From Chloroflexus aggregans DSM 9485 (GTDB taxonomy: Bacteria > Chloroflexota > Chloroflexia > Chloroflexales > Chloroflexaceae), in the NCBI RefSeq assembly GCF_000021945.1, contig NC_011831.1, positions 1,501,353 to 1,565,352 of the forward strand: a stretch of 64,000 nt of DNA. The letters run 5' to 3'. Shown piece after piece: positions 15,985 to 24,455 of this stretch. Below the pieces are notes generated by a model. The model was not told where the DNA came from, searched no databases, and saw nothing but the letters and a program-made list of their open reading frames with translations. A program made the translations under genes and the position numbers. Numbering within the stretch: the stretch's first letter is position 1; each line of letters starts with the position of its first letter.

Positions 15985-17727
15985 ATGACCAAACCACTCA
16001 CCGGCGCCCAGATCATGTGCGAGGCCCTCATCCGCGAGGGTGTCGAAGTCATGTTCGGTATTCCCGGCGGCGCAATCATGCCCTTCTACTATGCGATGTG
16101 GGACTATCGCGACCGGCTGCGCCACGTGCTCTGTCGCCACGAGCAAGGGGCCGGTCACGCGGCTGAAGGCTACGCCCGCGCAACCGGTAAAATCGGCGTG
16201 TGCATCGGCACCAGCGGACCCGGTGCGACCAACCTCGTCACGCCCATCGCCGATGCAATGATGGACAGCACCCCTCTGTTGGCCATCACCGGCCAAGTCG
16301 GTAGCCACGTGCTCGGGAAAGATGCTTTTCAAGAGACCGACATCACCGGCATCACGATGCCGATCACCAAACACAACTATCTCGTCAAGAATGTTGACGA
16401 AATCGCCTACGTTTTCAAAGAAGCAATCTACATCGCGACGACCGGACGTCCAGGCCCGGTATTGATCGACATCACCAAAGACGCGATGCAGAAAACGACG
16501 GTACCGAATTGGGATATCAAATTGAATTTACCCGGTTACAAACCAACCTATCAGGGCAACCGTCGCCAGATCCGTGAAGCAATTAAGTTGCTCATCAATG
16601 CCAAGAAGCCGCTCATCATCGCCGGTCACGGCATTATTATGTCGGGTGCGCATCGTGAACTACAAGAGTTTGCCGAACGGCTGCGCATCCCGGTGATTAC
16701 CACCCTCCACGGGATCGGCGCCATTCCCGAAAATCACCCACTCTGCATTGGTATGCCCGGCATGCACGGCTGGGTCCACGTCAACCGCGCTATTCAGGAA
16801 TGTGATGTTCTATTCAACATCGGTGGTCGCTTTGATGACCGGGTGACCGGCAAAGCAAGCACCTTTGCGCCTAACGCCCGCATCATTCACGTGGACATCG
16901 ATCCATCGGAGATCGGAAAGAACGTGCGGGTTGATGTGCCGATCGTCGGCGATGCCCGGCTCGTGTTGCAGGCGCTGCTCGAGGATTTGCCGCCGCCGAG
17001 TGAGCTGGCCGAACTGCACACTCATGCTTCCGACTGGATGGAGCATATTCGCGAGATGCAAGACAAGCATCAGGGGAAGCAACAGTACAAGAACCGAGCC
17101 GCAATGGCCAACATGGCGTTACCGCCACACGATGTCTATGAAGCGCTCAGCCGTACCCTTAACGCACGTGGCAACTATCGAGTGGTGACCGACGTTGGCC
17201 AGCACCAAATGTGGGCCGCTCAGTTGATCGACTGGAACCATGGGCCGCGCACGCATATTACCTCGGGGGGGGCCGGAACGATGGGCTTCGCGGTACCGGC
17301 AGCGCTTGGTGTGGCGATTGCGTGCCCGCACGAAACCGTCTGGGCCATTGTCGGTGATGGTGGTTTCCAGATGACCAACCAAGAAATGGCGACGATTGTC
17401 CAAGAGGGTCTTAAGAACATTAAGGTAGCAGTGATCAACAATGGCTACCTCGGTATGGTGCGGCAATGGCAAGAGTTGTTCGAGAATAAGCGCTACAGCG
17501 GCACGCCACTCTCCGGTCCCAATTTTGCCAAGCTGGCCGAGGCCTATGGCTGGAAGGGGCTGACCGTCGAGCGCAGCGAAGATGTCCAAGCCGCCATTGA
17601 TGAAGCGTATGCAACCGATGGCCCTGTCCTGATCGACTTCCGCGTTGAGCGTGAAGTGAACGTCTTCCCGATGGTGCCACAGAACAAGTCGATTGGCGAG
17701 ATGATTCTCTCGGAGTCGCAGGCGTAA
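15985..17727 (+). CDS. ilvB: Acetolactate synthase, large subunit
   Basis: 580 residues from the ATG at 15985, which has an AGGAG site (15973-15977); the longer frame to 15934 is leader sequence. The enzyme joins two pyruvates (or pyruvate and 2-oxobutyrate) to acetolactate/acetohydroxybutyrate with ThDP, Mg and FAD, the first common step to Val, Leu and Ile. Visible are the catalytic-Glu segment HEQGAGHAAEGYARATG (about residue 50), the central FAD domain, and the ThDP motif from GDGGFQMTNQE to VAVINNGYLGMVRQWQ (about 455-495). It opens a seven-gene operon and is followed after 39 bases by its regulatory subunit. Confidence 0.97.
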   Translation: MTKPLTGAQIMCEALIREGVEVMFGIPGGAIMPFYYAMWDYRDRLRHVLCRHEQGAGHAAEGYARATGKIGVCIGTSGPGATNLVTPIADAMMDSTPLLAITGQVGSHVLGKDAFQETDITGITMPITKHNYLVKNVDEIAYVFKEAIYIATTGRPGPVLIDITKDAMQKTTVPNWDIKLNLPGYKPTYQGNRRQIREAIKLLINAKKPLIIAGHGIIMSGAHRELQEFAERLRIPVITTLHGIGAIPENHPLCIGMPGMHGWVHVNRAIQECDVLFNIGGRFDDRVTGKASTFAPNARIIHVDIDPSEIGKNVRVDVPIVGDARLVLQALLEDLPPPSELAELHTHASDWMEHIREMQDKHQGKQQYKNRAAMANMALPPHDVYEALSRTLNARGNYRVVTDVGQHQMWAAQLIDWNHGPRTHITSGGAGTMGFAVPAALGVAIACPHETVWAIVGDGGFQMTNQEMATIVQEGLKNIKVAVINNGYLGMVRQWQELFENKRYSGTPLSGPNFAKLAEAYGWKGLTVERSEDVQAAIDEAYATDGPVLIDFRVEREVNVFPMVPQNKSIGEMILSESQA

Positions 17728-17766
17728 GGGCGCATTCATTCCTATTGCTAAAGGAGAGTAGTCACT

Positions 17767-18306
17767 ATGAAGAAGCATACCATCGTCGCCCTCTTGCAAG
17801 ATCGGCCCGGCGTGTTGAGCCGTGTGATCGGGCTGATCCGTCGCCGCGGCTATAACATCGAGAGTCTGGCCGTCGGCCATAGCGAAACCCCCGGCGTGAG
17901 CCGATTGACCATCGTGGTCGAATCGGAAGATGTGGAGCAGGTCGTCAAGCAACTCTACCGCCTGATCGAGGTGCTCAAAGTCAGCGATGTTACCGACGAT
18001 CCGACGGTTGAGCGGGAGATGACGATGATCAAAGTTCATGCGCCACCGGCAGCCCGCCACGAGATTATCTCGATGTGTAGCGTGTTCGGCGCCCGGATCG
18101 TTGATGTGGGGGCGAACACGATGATTATCGAGATGACCGGGACGCCCGGCAAGGTGGAGAACTTTATCGAGGTCGTGCGCCCTTACGGGATCAAGGAAAT
18201 GATGCGCACCGGTCGAATTGCCATGGTACGCGGCGCCCGTGGGCACAACGCCGGCGAGTATGTCGAGCCGGCGACCAACGGTGCGAAGGTACCGGTGCTT
18301 AACTAA
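17767..18306 (+). CDS. ilvN: Acetolactate synthase, small (regulatory) subunit
   Basis: 179 residues, typical of the longer IlvH/IlvN type. The N-terminal ACT domain is plain: HTIVALLQDRPGVLSRVIGLIRRRGYNIESLAVGHSETPGVSRLTIVV, the site where valine binds for feedback inhibition. The second half (about residues 80-165) is the partner domain that activates the large subunit. AAGGAG precedes the start. A short C-terminal tail beyond residue 165 is not conserved in my recollection. Confidence 0.96.
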   Translation: MKKHTIVALLQDRPGVLSRVIGLIRRRGYNIESLAVGHSETPGVSRLTIVVESEDVEQVVKQLYRLIEVLKVSDVTDDPTVEREMTMIKVHAPPAARHEIISMCSVFGARIVDVGANTMIIEMTGTPGKVENFIEVVRPYGIKEMMRTGRIAMVRGARGHNAGEYVEPATNGAKVPVLN

Positions 18307-18320
18307 ACAGTGCTATGCCT

Positions 18321-18343
18321 GAGACGCCCTTTGCGGGCGTCTC
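18321..18343 (+). terminator. Intercistronic hairpin between ilvN and ilvC
   Basis: Perfect 9-bp arms GAGACGCCC / GGGCGTCTC with loop TTTGC start 15 bases after the ilvN stop. It is followed by GGTATTTCT, a weak T content, so it is more likely a partial terminator or RNA-processing/stability element than a full stop. It could set the ilvBN to ilvC expression ratio. Confidence 0.5.
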
Positions 18344-18405
18344 GGTATTTCTAACCAACCGCTTGTGGCATACGGTTGCCACGTTAGAGTGAGGAATGAA
18401 CCATC

Positions 18406-19428
18406 ATGGCAGAGCTGTACTACGACAATCAGGCCGACCTTAATCGCTTGAAACACAAGCCGATTGCGATTATCGGCTTCGGTAGCCAGGGTCACGCTCA
18501 CGCCCGTAATCTGGCCGATAGCGGTCTCGATGTACGGGTCGGCCTCTACCCCGGCTCGAAGAGCTGGGCTAAAGTCGAGGAAGCCGGACTGAAAGTGATG
18601 ACGGTGGCAGAAGCCGCCCGTGAAGCTCAGATTGTGATGATCTTGACACCGGATATCGGTCAAGCTGAGCTGTACCGCGAGCACATTGCCCCGGCAATGG
18701 AACCGGGTAAAACGCTAATGTTCGCCCACGGTTTTAACATCCGCTTCGGCCAAATCGTGCCACCCGCAGGGATCGACGTGAGTATGGTCGCTCCCAAAGC
18801 CCCCGGTCACCGGGTGCGTGAGGTCTTCGTGCAAGGTGGTGGTGTGCCGGCGCTGATTGCAGTAGAACAAGATGCAACCGGTGGTGCGTTCGAGGATGCC
18901 TTGGCGTATGCTAAAGGGCTTGGCTGCACCCGTGCCGGTGTGTTGCGCACCACGTTTGCCGAAGAGACCGAGACCGACCTGTTTGGCGAGCAGGTCGTAC
19001 TCTGTGGTGGGGTGAGCGCACTGGTGAAGGCTGCCTTTGAAACGCTCGTCGAGGCCGGCTATCAACCGGAAGTGGCTTACTTCGAGTGTATGCACGAGCT
19101 GAAACTGATCGTTGACCTCTTTTATCAGGGTGGTCTCAATTACATGCGTTATTCGGTGAGCGACACGGCAGAGTGGGGAGATTATACCGCCGGCCCCAAG
19201 ATTATCACCGAACAGACCCGTGCCGCGATGCGCCAGATACTGGCAGACATTCAGAGTGGTGCGTTTGCCGAAGACTGGATCGAAGAGAACCACAATGGCC
19301 GACCGCGCTTTAATGCGTACCGACAGGCCGACATTAATCACCCAATTGAGCAAATTGGGCGCGAATTGCGCCGAATGATGCCGTTTGTCAACCCGCGCGA
19401 AGTGAAGCCAGGTGAGGGCGGGGCGTAA
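18406..19428 (+). CDS. ilvC: Ketol-acid reductoisomerase (class I)
   Basis: 340 residues, the short class I length. The Rossmann loop [25 protein letters not shown] (residues about 18-42) binds the nucleotide, with the following GLYPGSKSW loop typical of NADPH preference. [14 protein letters not shown] and [13 protein letters not shown] (Mg-binding Asp/Glu) and the second-domain [12 protein letters not shown] are in place. It rearranges and reduces acetolactate to dihydroxyisovalerate using Mg and NADPH. The last 20 residues are loosely conserved. Confidence 0.97.
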   Translation: MAELYYDNQADLNRLKHKPIAIIGFGSQGHAHARNLADSGLDVRVGLYPGSKSWAKVEEAGLKVMTVAEAAREAQIVMILTPDIGQAELYREHIAPAMEPGKTLMFAHGFNIRFGQIVPPAGIDVSMVAPKAPGHRVREVFVQGGGVPALIAVEQDATGGAFEDALAYAKGLGCTRAGVLRTTFAEETETDLFGEQVVLCGGVSALVKAAFETLVEAGYQPEVAYFECMHELKLIVDLFYQGGLNYMRYSVSDTAEWGDYTAGPKIITEQTRAAMRQILADIQSGAFAEDWIEENHNGRPRFNAYRQADINHPIEQIGRELRRMMPFVNPREVKPGEGGA

Positions 19429-19436
19429 TGTAGATA

Positions 19437-19462
19437 GGGGCACACGGTCGTGCGTGTGCCCC
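19437..19462 (+). other. Intercistronic hairpin between ilvC and leuA
   Basis: Perfect 9-bp arms GGGGCACAC / GTGTGCCCC with an 8-base loop directly after the ilvC stop; no T tract follows. Probably an RNA stability or processing element. Confidence 0.45.
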
Positions 19463-19497
19463 ATTCAGAACTTAACCATGTTAGCAGGAGGCGATGT

Positions 19498-21204
19498 ATG
19501 ACCAACACCACCGAACCGAGTGTAGAATACGTCCGTATTTTCGACACGACCCTCCGTGATGGCGAGCAAGCTCCCGGCTGCACAATGACCCTGGAGGAGA
19601 AGCTAGAAGTCGCCCGCCAACTTGCCCGCCTCAACGTTGATATCATCGAAGCCGGCTTCCCTGCGGCCTCGCCCGGCGACTGGGCTGCCGTTCACGAGAT
19701 TGCCCGCGAAATCGGTACGCCCGATGGCCCGATTATCGCGGCGCTGGCCCGCGCCAACCGTGACGATATTGACAAGGCGTGGAGCGCGATCCAACCCGCC
19801 GCCAAGAAGCGCATTCACACCTTTATGTCAACTTCAGACATTCATCTGGAGTATCAATTCCGCAAGACCCGGGCTGAAGCGCTGCAACTCATCCACGAGA
19901 TGGTGAGCTATGCCCGTTCATTGTGCGAGGATGTCGAGTTCTCACCGATGGATGCCGGACGCACCGATCCGCTCTTCTTGCGCGAGGCGGTGGCGGTAGC
20001 GGTGGCTGCCGGTGCCACGACGTTGAACATCCCCGATACGGTCGGCTATCTCACCCCCGATGAGTACGGTGCAATGATCCGTGACTTGCGCGAGAACGTG
20101 CCGGGGATCGAGAACTGCATCCTCTCGACCCACTGCCACGACGACTTAGGCATGGCCGTGGCCAATTCACTGGCCGGAGTGCGAGCAGGCGCACGGCAGG
20201 TGGAGTGTACGATTAACGGGATCGGTGAGCGAGCCGGCAATGCTTCACTCGAAGAAGTGGTGATGGCGCTGCATACCCGCCAACAGTATTACGGACTGCG
20301 CACCCGCATCAATACGCGCGAGATTGCACGGACCTCACGACTGGTCAGTAGTTTTATCGGTGTGCCCGTACCGCCGAACAAGGCGATTGTGGGGGCGAAT
20401 GCGTTTGCCCACGAATCGGGTATCCATCAAGATGGCGTTTTGAAGTATCGCCAGACCTACGAGATCATGAGCGCCGAGACGGTCGGTTTCGATAGCAATA
20501 CGCTGGTGCTCGGTAAACACTCTGGGCGTCATGCTTTCCGCAAGTATCTCGAAGAGAAGGGGTACAAGCTGAACGATGACGAATTCCAGCATGTCTTCGC
20601 CCGCTTTAAAGATCTGTGTGACCGCAAGAAGAAGGTTGACGATCGCGACATCGAGGCGCTGATCGCGGGTGAGATGCAACACACCCCAGAGCTGTATAAA
20701 CTCGATCACGTGCAGTACGCTTCAGGGGTTGGCATGATCCCAACCGCGACGGTGCGGCTGATCGGTCCCGATGGTCAGGCCAAAGTGGATAGCGCACAAG
20801 GTACCGGCCCGGTCGATGCGGTGTATCAGGCGATTAACCGGATCATTCAGCGCCCAAACGAGTTGATCGAGTTTTCGATTAACGCCATTACCGAGGGGCT
20901 TGATGCCGTTGCCGAAGTAACGGTTCGCATTCGCGAGCAGGGTTCGTCGGCACGCCTTTCGGAGAGTAGTAGCACTGCAACGAGCTTGACCGGTCGGCGA
21001 CAGTCCCAGCAGATCTTTAGTGGGTATGGTGTTCATACCGACACGATTGTTGCCGCTGCGCAAGCGTATATGGCGGCGCTGAATAAGATGCTGGCCGCCC
21101 GCCAAGAGCGGATCAAGGCTGAGGCGATGGCGTATTCTGCCGGCTATAGTGGTGAAGCTACAACCCTGCCGGTGGATATTTTTGGCGGTAGTACGTTGGG
21201 GTAG
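19498..21204 (+). CDS. leuA: 2-Isopropylmalate synthase
   Basis: 568 residues from the ATG at 19498, which follows AGGAGG; the longer frame from 19450 has no ribosome site. The catalytic TIM barrel has [16 protein letters not shown] at the N-terminus and the metal-binding [16 protein letters not shown] (about residue 218). [16 protein letters not shown] and HESGIHQDG follow. The C-terminal LeuA allosteric domain (about residues 425-560) carries the leucine-inhibition site. It condenses acetyl-CoA with 2-oxoisovalerate, committing carbon to leucine. The last 30 residues extend past the usual domain end. Confidence 0.95.
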   Translation: MTNTTEPSVEYVRIFDTTLRDGEQAPGCTMTLEEKLEVARQLARLNVDIIEAGFPAASPGDWAAVHEIAREIGTPDGPIIAALARANRDDIDKAWSAIQPAAKKRIHTFMSTSDIHLEYQFRKTRAEALQLIHEMVSYARSLCEDVEFSPMDAGRTDPLFLREAVAVAVAAGATTLNIPDTVGYLTPDEYGAMIRDLRENVPGIENCILSTHCHDDLGMAVANSLAGVRAGARQVECTINGIGERAGNASLEEVVMALHTRQQYYGLRTRINTREIARTSRLVSSFIGVPVPPNKAIVGANAFAHESGIHQDGVLKYRQTYEIMSAETVGFDSNTLVLGKHSGRHAFRKYLEEKGYKLNDDEFQHVFARFKDLCDRKKKVDDRDIEALIAGEMQHTPELYKLDHVQYASGVGMIPTATVRLIGPDGQAKVDSAQGTGPVDAVYQAINRIIQRPNELIEFSINAITEGLDAVAEVTVRIREQGSSARLSESSSTATSLTGRRQSQQIFSGYGVHTDTIVAAAQAYMAALNKMLAARQERIKAEAMAYSAGYSGEATTLPVDIFGGSTLG

Positions 21205-21304
21205 CGGACCATACGATGGGTGGGGGCAGGATTCATCTGCGCCCATCCACATACTGTTCTTGCGCAGGTGGTACGAAGTATCCGGTTGTTGTCATTGATG
21301 TTGT

Positions 21305-22156
21305 ATGCAAACGATTGCCTACCTCGGTCCACCGGGGACATTTAGTGAAGAGGCTGCGCTGGCGTATGCTGCCGGTCGGGAAGTGCGTTTGTTGCCTCTC
21401 GCAAGCATCCCAGCCGTCGTGACGGCGATTGAAACCGCAGCAGCGACGGTCGGTGTTTTACCGATTGAGAATTTACTTGAGGGGAGCGTCAGCTATACGC
21501 TTGACTTACTGATCCACGAGACCAATTTACAAATCACGGGCGAGATTGTCGTACCGATTCGACAATATTTGCTGGCCCGACCCGGTTTACAGTTGAGCGA
21601 CATTAAAGTCTTGTACGCGCACCCCCAGTCACTTGCCCAGTGCCGGCGTTTCGTTGAACGATGCTTACCCGGTGTGATCACCGTCGCATCGCTGAGCAAT
21701 TCGGCTGCACCGGCTGAAGCGATGGCCGATGAGCGGCCGGCAGCCGCTATCGGTACGCTACGCGCTGCCGAGTTGGTGGGAGCAAGTATCTTAGCACGCG
21801 AGATCGCCGATAGTCCGCATAACGTTACCCGTTTTGTGGTCCTGGCACACGAAGATGCCCCACCGACCGGCGATGATAAGACGAGTTTTTGCTTCGGTTT
21901 CACCCGCGAGGATCGCCCCGGTAGCCTGGTTAGTGCGTTGCAGGAATTGGCCGCTGAAAATATTAACATGACGAAACTCGAATCGCGACCAACCCGCGCG
22001 ATTCTGGGGCAATATATCTTTTTGGTTGACATCAACGGACATCGGCACGAACCACACGTTGCACGTGCCCTTGAACGGATTCGCGAACGTACCGGAATGC
22101 TGAAGATTTTTGGCAGTTATCCTCGCTGGAAAGGAAGCAACGGCAATCACCGCTAG
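21305..22156 (+). CDS. pheA: Prephenate dehydratase
   Basis: 283 residues, monofunctional (no chorismate mutase domain). It opens with the diagnostic AYLGPPGTFSEEAAL, has GVLPIENLLEGSV and the catalytic TRF motif in HNVTRFVVLAHE (about residue 177). The C-terminal ACT domain (about residues 195-275) contains NMTKLESRPTR, the ESRP segment for phenylalanine feedback. It turns prephenate into phenylpyruvate. Its place between leuA and leuC is odd: it is the only aromatic gene in an otherwise BCAA operon, 100 bases after leuA and 21 bases before leuC. Confidence 0.95.
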   Translation: MQTIAYLGPPGTFSEEAALAYAAGREVRLLPLASIPAVVTAIETAAATVGVLPIENLLEGSVSYTLDLLIHETNLQITGEIVVPIRQYLLARPGLQLSDIKVLYAHPQSLAQCRRFVERCLPGVITVASLSNSAAPAEAMADERPAAAIGTLRAAELVGASILAREIADSPHNVTRFVVLAHEDAPPTGDDKTSFCFGFTREDRPGSLVSALQELAAENINMTKLESRPTRAILGQYIFLVDINGHRHEPHVARALERIRERTGMLKIFGSYPRWKGSNGNHR

Positions 22157-22177
22157 CCGCGGCAAGGAGTGGTAAGG

Positions 22178-23611
22178 ATGGATAAACCGCGCACGTTATT
22201 TGAAAAGGTCTGGGAATCTCACCTGGTGCGTCCAGAGACGCCGGAAACACCGGCCGTTCTTTATATCGATCTGCATCTGATCCACGAAGTAACGTCACCA
22301 CAGGCATTTACCGAGTTGCGCCGACGCGGATTGCGTGTACGCCGACCCGACAAGACGTTAGCGACGATGGATCATAGTACACCGACGACGCCACGGAACC
22401 ATCTCGGTATCATCCCGGTTGTCGACCCAATGGCGATGAGCCAACTTGAGCAATTGCGGAAGAATTGCGCCGAGTTTGGGATCCCGTTGTTTGAGTTGGG
22501 TGATGAGAATCAGGGAATCGTACACGTGATCGGGCCGGAGCAGGGGTTGACTCAGCCGGGTATGACGATTGTGTGTGGTGATAGTCATACCAGTACCCAC
22601 GGTGCGTTTGGAGCGTTGGCCTTTGGGATTGGTACGTCGGAGGTGGGGCATGTTTTGGCTACCCAGTGCCTCTTGCAGCGTAAACCAAAGACCTGCGCTG
22701 TGCGGATCGATGGTCGGCTTGGCCCTGGCGTGACTGCTAAAGACATTATCCTGGCTCTGATCGCGAAATACGGTGTCGGTGGTGGCACCGGCTACGTTTT
22801 TGAGTATATGGGTGAAGCTATTCGCGCGCTCTCGATGGAAGAGCGGATGACGATCTGCAATATGAGTATCGAGGGTGGGGCCCGCGCCGGCATGGTCGCA
22901 CCTGATGATACGACGTTTGAGTATATTGCCGGTCGTCCGTTTGCTCCGAAAGGGGCTGCATTTGAGGCGGCGGTCGCTTACTGGCGCACGCTCCCAACCG
23001 ACGATGGGGCTGTGTTCGATCATGAACTGACGTTGTCGGCCGGTGATCTGAAGCCGATGATTACTTATGGAACGAATCCCGGTATGGGGATTCCGATTGA
23101 TGCACCAATCCCCCGACCTGAAGAGATGCCTGATGCGCGCAGCCGGGCGGCACTCGATAAAGCGTTGGCGTATATGGGTCTTGAGCCGGGGAAGCCGCTC
23201 CTCGGTCATCCGGTTGATGTTGTCTTTATCGGTTCATGTACGAACTCGCGCTTGTCGGATCTGCGACAGGCAGCCCAGTTCTTCCGTGGACGTAAGGTGG
23301 CGCCGGGGGTGCGTGTCATGGTAGTACCGGGTTCGCAGCAGGTGAAGCGTGCGGCGGAAGCTGAGGGGTTGGATCGGATTTTCAAGGAGGCAGGCGCTGA
23401 ATGGCGCGAAGCCGGTTGCAGCGCTTGTTTGGGAATGAACGACGATAAGGTGCCGCCGGGGAAGTATGCGATTAGCACCTCCAACCGTAACTTTGAGGGG
23501 CGACAGGGTCCGGGTGCCCGCACGATGTTGGCTAGTCCGTTGACGGCGGCGGCAGCGGCGGTTACCGGTGTCGTTACCGATCCGCGCACGTTGTTAACGC
23601 AAAGGCGCTAA
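22178..23611 (+). CDS. leuC: 3-Isopropylmalate dehydratase, large subunit
   Basis: 477 residues, bacterial LeuC type. The ATG at 22178 is chosen because AAGGAG ends 8 bases before it; an upstream GTG at 22169 overlaps that site. Aconitase-family motifs: [32 protein letters not shown], then the [4Fe-4S] cysteines in IGSCTNSR and CSACLGMN. With LeuD it isomerises 2- to 3-isopropylmalate. The final residues and the stop codon (23609-23611) lie inside the first unit of a 17-bp repeat array, so the natural C-terminus seems to have been rewritten by the repeat. Confidence 0.96.
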   Translation: MDKPRTLFEKVWESHLVRPETPETPAVLYIDLHLIHEVTSPQAFTELRRRGLRVRRPDKTLATMDHSTPTTPRNHLGIIPVVDPMAMSQLEQLRKNCAEFGIPLFELGDENQGIVHVIGPEQGLTQPGMTIVCGDSHTSTHGAFGALAFGIGTSEVGHVLATQCLLQRKPKTCAVRIDGRLGPGVTAKDIILALIAKYGVGGGTGYVFEYMGEAIRALSMEERMTICNMSIEGGARAGMVAPDDTTFEYIAGRPFAPKGAAFEAAVAYWRTLPTDDGAVFDHELTLSAGDLKPMITYGTNPGMGIPIDAPIPRPEEMPDARSRAALDKALAYMGLEPGKPLLGHPVDVVFIGSCTNSRLSDLRQAAQFFRGRKVAPGVRVMVVPGSQQVKRAAEAEGLDRIFKEAGAEWREAGCSACLGMNDDKVPPGKYAISTSNRNFEGRQGPGARTMLASPLTAAAAAVTGVVTDPRTLLTQRR

Positions 23612-23714
23612 GAACGCAAAGGCGCTAAGAACGCAAAGGCGCTAAGAACGCAAAGGCGCTAAGAACGCAAAGGCGCTAAGAACGCAAAGGCGCTAAGAAC
23701 GCAAAGGCGCTAAG
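23596..23714 (+). repeat. 17-bp tandem array at the leuC-leuD junction
   Basis: Seven perfect head-to-tail copies of AACGCAAAGGCGCTAAG, then a partial eighth at 23715. The first unit encodes the last LeuC residues and its TAA stop; the array fills most of the space before the leuD ribosome site. The unit is a member of the GCAAAGGCGC family seen elsewhere. Confidence 0.95.
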
Positions 23715-23744
23715 AACGCAACCCAAGGTTGACAGGAGATGGGC

Positions 23745-24359
23745 ATGGAACCAATTTCAACGATTACCGGTAAAGTGGTCGTCTTACCGGTTGAGAATAT
23801 TGACACCGATCAGATTATTCCGGCGCGTTTTCTCAAAGTTACAGACAAGAGTGGTTTGGCGGCGGGGTTGTTTGAGGCATGGCGCTACCTACCCGATGGG
23901 ACTCTCAACCCCGATTTTCCGCTGAATCGGCCGGAAGCAGCAGGAGCTACTATTCTCATTAGCGGTCGCAATTTTGGCTGCGGTAGCTCACGTGAGCACG
24001 CGCCATGGGCTTTGCAAGACTACGGTTTTCAAGCTGTGATCGCTCCCTCGTTTGCCGACATTTTTCGGAATAACGCGCTCAAGATCGGGTTGTTGCCGGT
24101 AATGGTCGAGCAGAGTGTCTACGATGAGTTAGTGGTCATGTATGCGAATGACCCTTCCATGGTGCTAACAATTGATCTAGCAGCGCAGATCGTCGCCTTA
24201 CCCGATGGCCGGCAGGTACATTTTCCTATCGATGCGTTTAGTAAGTATTGCCTGCTGCACGGAGTCGATCAGCTTGGCTTTTTGCTCCAACAAGAAGCGG
24301 CGATTGCGGCTTACGAGGCAGCACACCCCCAGCCGGTGCAAACGACGGTACGCCGTTAA
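23745..24359 (+). CDS. leuD: 3-Isopropylmalate dehydratase, small subunit
   Basis: 204 residues. The ATG at 23745 has AGGAG 6 bases upstream, whereas the ATG at 23739 sits directly against that site. ENIDTDQIIPARFL, then NFGCGSSREHAPWALQDYGFQAVIAPSFADIF, the swivelling-domain motif that contacts substrate. It is the partner of LeuC. It ends the operon; leuB (isopropylmalate dehydrogenase) and ilvD/ilvE are not in the window, so the pathway is completed elsewhere. Confidence 0.95.
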   Translation: MEPISTITGKVVVLPVENIDTDQIIPARFLKVTDKSGLAAGLFEAWRYLPDGTLNPDFPLNRPEAAGATILISGRNFGCGSSREHAPWALQDYGFQAVIAPSFADIFRNNALKIGLLPVMVEQSVYDELVVMYANDPSMVLTIDLAAQIVALPDGRQVHFPIDAFSKYCLLHGVDQLGFLLQQEAAIAAYEAAHPQPVQTTVRR

Positions 24360-24385
24360 CGAGATTTGCAACTGTATGCAACTAA

Positions 24386-24428
24386 TCGGCGCTGTCTGCG
24401 TTATTATAAGTAGACGCAGCAGCGCCGA
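24386..24428 (+). terminator. Strong inverted repeat after leuD
   Basis: Arms 24386-24401 and 24414-24428 pair over 15 bp with a single bulged T (24395); the core is TCGGCGCTG / CAGCGCCGA. It begins 26 bases after the leuD stop and is the only candidate terminator for the ilv-leu operon. It lacks a T tract after the 3' arm. Confidence 0.5.
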
Positions 24429-24455
24429 AATGTCTTGATTCTGTGTTGGCGAACT

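Noticed and set aside
17119-18246. 375-codon minus-strand ORF across ilvB-ilvN
   Set aside because: Antisense to two certain genes; His- and Asp-rich shadow composition.
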